NCBI GenBank assembly: GCA_017446125.1
Contig: JAFSRL010000266.1
Location: 1-15,255, forward strand
Direction of reading: 5' to 3'
Length of the DNA: 15,255 nucleotides
From: Lachnospiraceae bacterium
GTDB taxonomy: Bacteria > Bacillota > Clostridia > Lachnospirales > Lachnospiraceae
Of this stretch, positions 15,094 through 15,255 are shown in pieces. The translations under genes were made by a program, and so were the position numbers. Every line of letters begins with the position of its first letter. Position 1 is the first letter of the stretch. Under the pieces are notes generated by a model. It did not search any database. It was not told where the DNA came from and was given only the letters and a program-made list of their open reading frames with translations.

Positions 15094-15255
15094 TCAACAA
15101 ACCTTAGTATATCTTCTTACCTTTTTACCTTCCTCTTGAGACTTAAGAACCTGCACTTGAGCTTCCCCTTGAGCTTCCCCTTGAGGGTTGACAACCTGCA
15201 CTTGAGCTTCCCCTTGAGGGTTGACAACCTGCACTTGAGCTTCCCCTTGAGGGGA
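15094..15255 (-). CDS. 3' end of an unidentified repeat-containing gene upstream of znuA
   Basis: A reading frame enters from the window edge and stops with TGA at 15094-15096, 2 nt before the znuA ATG; 53 residues are visible. It consists of 11-residue repeats PQGEAQVQVVN, one of which carries an inserted QGEA, followed by a basic tail (SQEEGKKVRRYTKVC). The 12-bp insertion keeps this frame, and the stop abuts znuA as in a typical operon, which favours a real gene. Against it, all three minus-strand frames stay open through the repeats, so openness alone proves little. The start and main domain lie outside the window and no family can be named. A repeat-rich C-terminal tail on a metal-related protein in the znu operon is a guess only. 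Confidence 0.5.
   Translation of the reverse strand, partial: SPQGEAQVQVVNPQGEAQVQVVNPQGEAQGEAQVQVLKSQEEGKKVRRYTKVC
15149..15255. repeat. 33-bp tandem repeat array upstream of znuA
   Basis: Contiguous 33-bp units start at 15149, 15194 and 15227; the last is cut by the window edge. The first unit is enlarged to 45 bp by a duplicated 12-bp CTTGAGCTTCCC. A decayed copy may precede it near 15132-15148. Two units each hold the 11-bp inverted repeat GGTTGACAACC (15186-15196 and 15219-15229). There are no spacers, so it is a minisatellite-like array, most easily read as an 11-residue protein repeat. Confidence 0.9.

Noticed and set aside
15132..15255. CRISPR array
   Set aside because: The 33-bp units are contiguous, without unique spacers, and read as a protein repeat.

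Overview
All genes supported in this window lie on the minus strand, so the gene order below runs from high to low coordinates. The window suggests a Gram-positive Bacillota, most likely Lachnospiraceae or a close clostridial relative. This rests on the style of the hybrid kinases (LANMSHEIRTPINAVLGMNEM boxes behind seven-helix membrane domains), the lipoprotein form of ZnuA, purine-rich Shine-Dalgarno sites, ATGA-coupled genes and a TTG start. The taxonomic call is inference; no rRNA or other marker gene is present.

Region 1 (15255 to about 12398) is a high-affinity zinc (or manganese) ABC importer. It holds a solute-binding lipoprotein (ZnuA), an ATPase (ZnuC) and a permease (ZnuB), with gaps or overlaps of only a few bases. 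Immediately before znuA, a reading frame made of 33-bp (11-residue) tandem repeats enters from the window edge and stops 2 nt before the znuA ATG. It is probably the 3' end of another gene of the same operon.

Region 2 (12359 to 10399) is a two-gene unit. The first is a small stand-alone RelA/SpoT-type HD hydrolase, a candidate alarmone hydrolase. The second is a fusion of YqeC (accessory protein of selenium-dependent molybdenum hydroxylases) to a MocA-type molybdenum-cofactor cytidylyltransferase. The hydroxylase and SelD expected to go with it are not in the window.

Region 3 (10398 to 1, about two thirds of the window) is the most striking part. An extended -10 promoter in an 82-bp gap leads into a response regulator made only of receiver domains. 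Five consecutive membrane-bound histidine kinases follow, each overlapping or nearly touching the next; the last runs off the window. Their C-terminal modules differ: receiver only; receiver plus shortened HPt; receiver plus acidic helical tail; degenerate receiver plus a receiver whose phospho-acceptor Asp is Tyr; the fifth is not visible. The kinases keep their His, N-box, and ATP-lid motifs, whereas receivers and HPt modules have been altered. No DNA-binding or enzymatic output domain is present. The region looks like one co-expressed multi-sensor phosphorelay that integrates several membrane inputs, with its output possibly encoded beyond position 1. No stretch over 300 bases lacks a gene; the longest gap is 82 bp. 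No RNA gene, insertion sequence, CRISPR array or convincing rho-independent terminator was seen.
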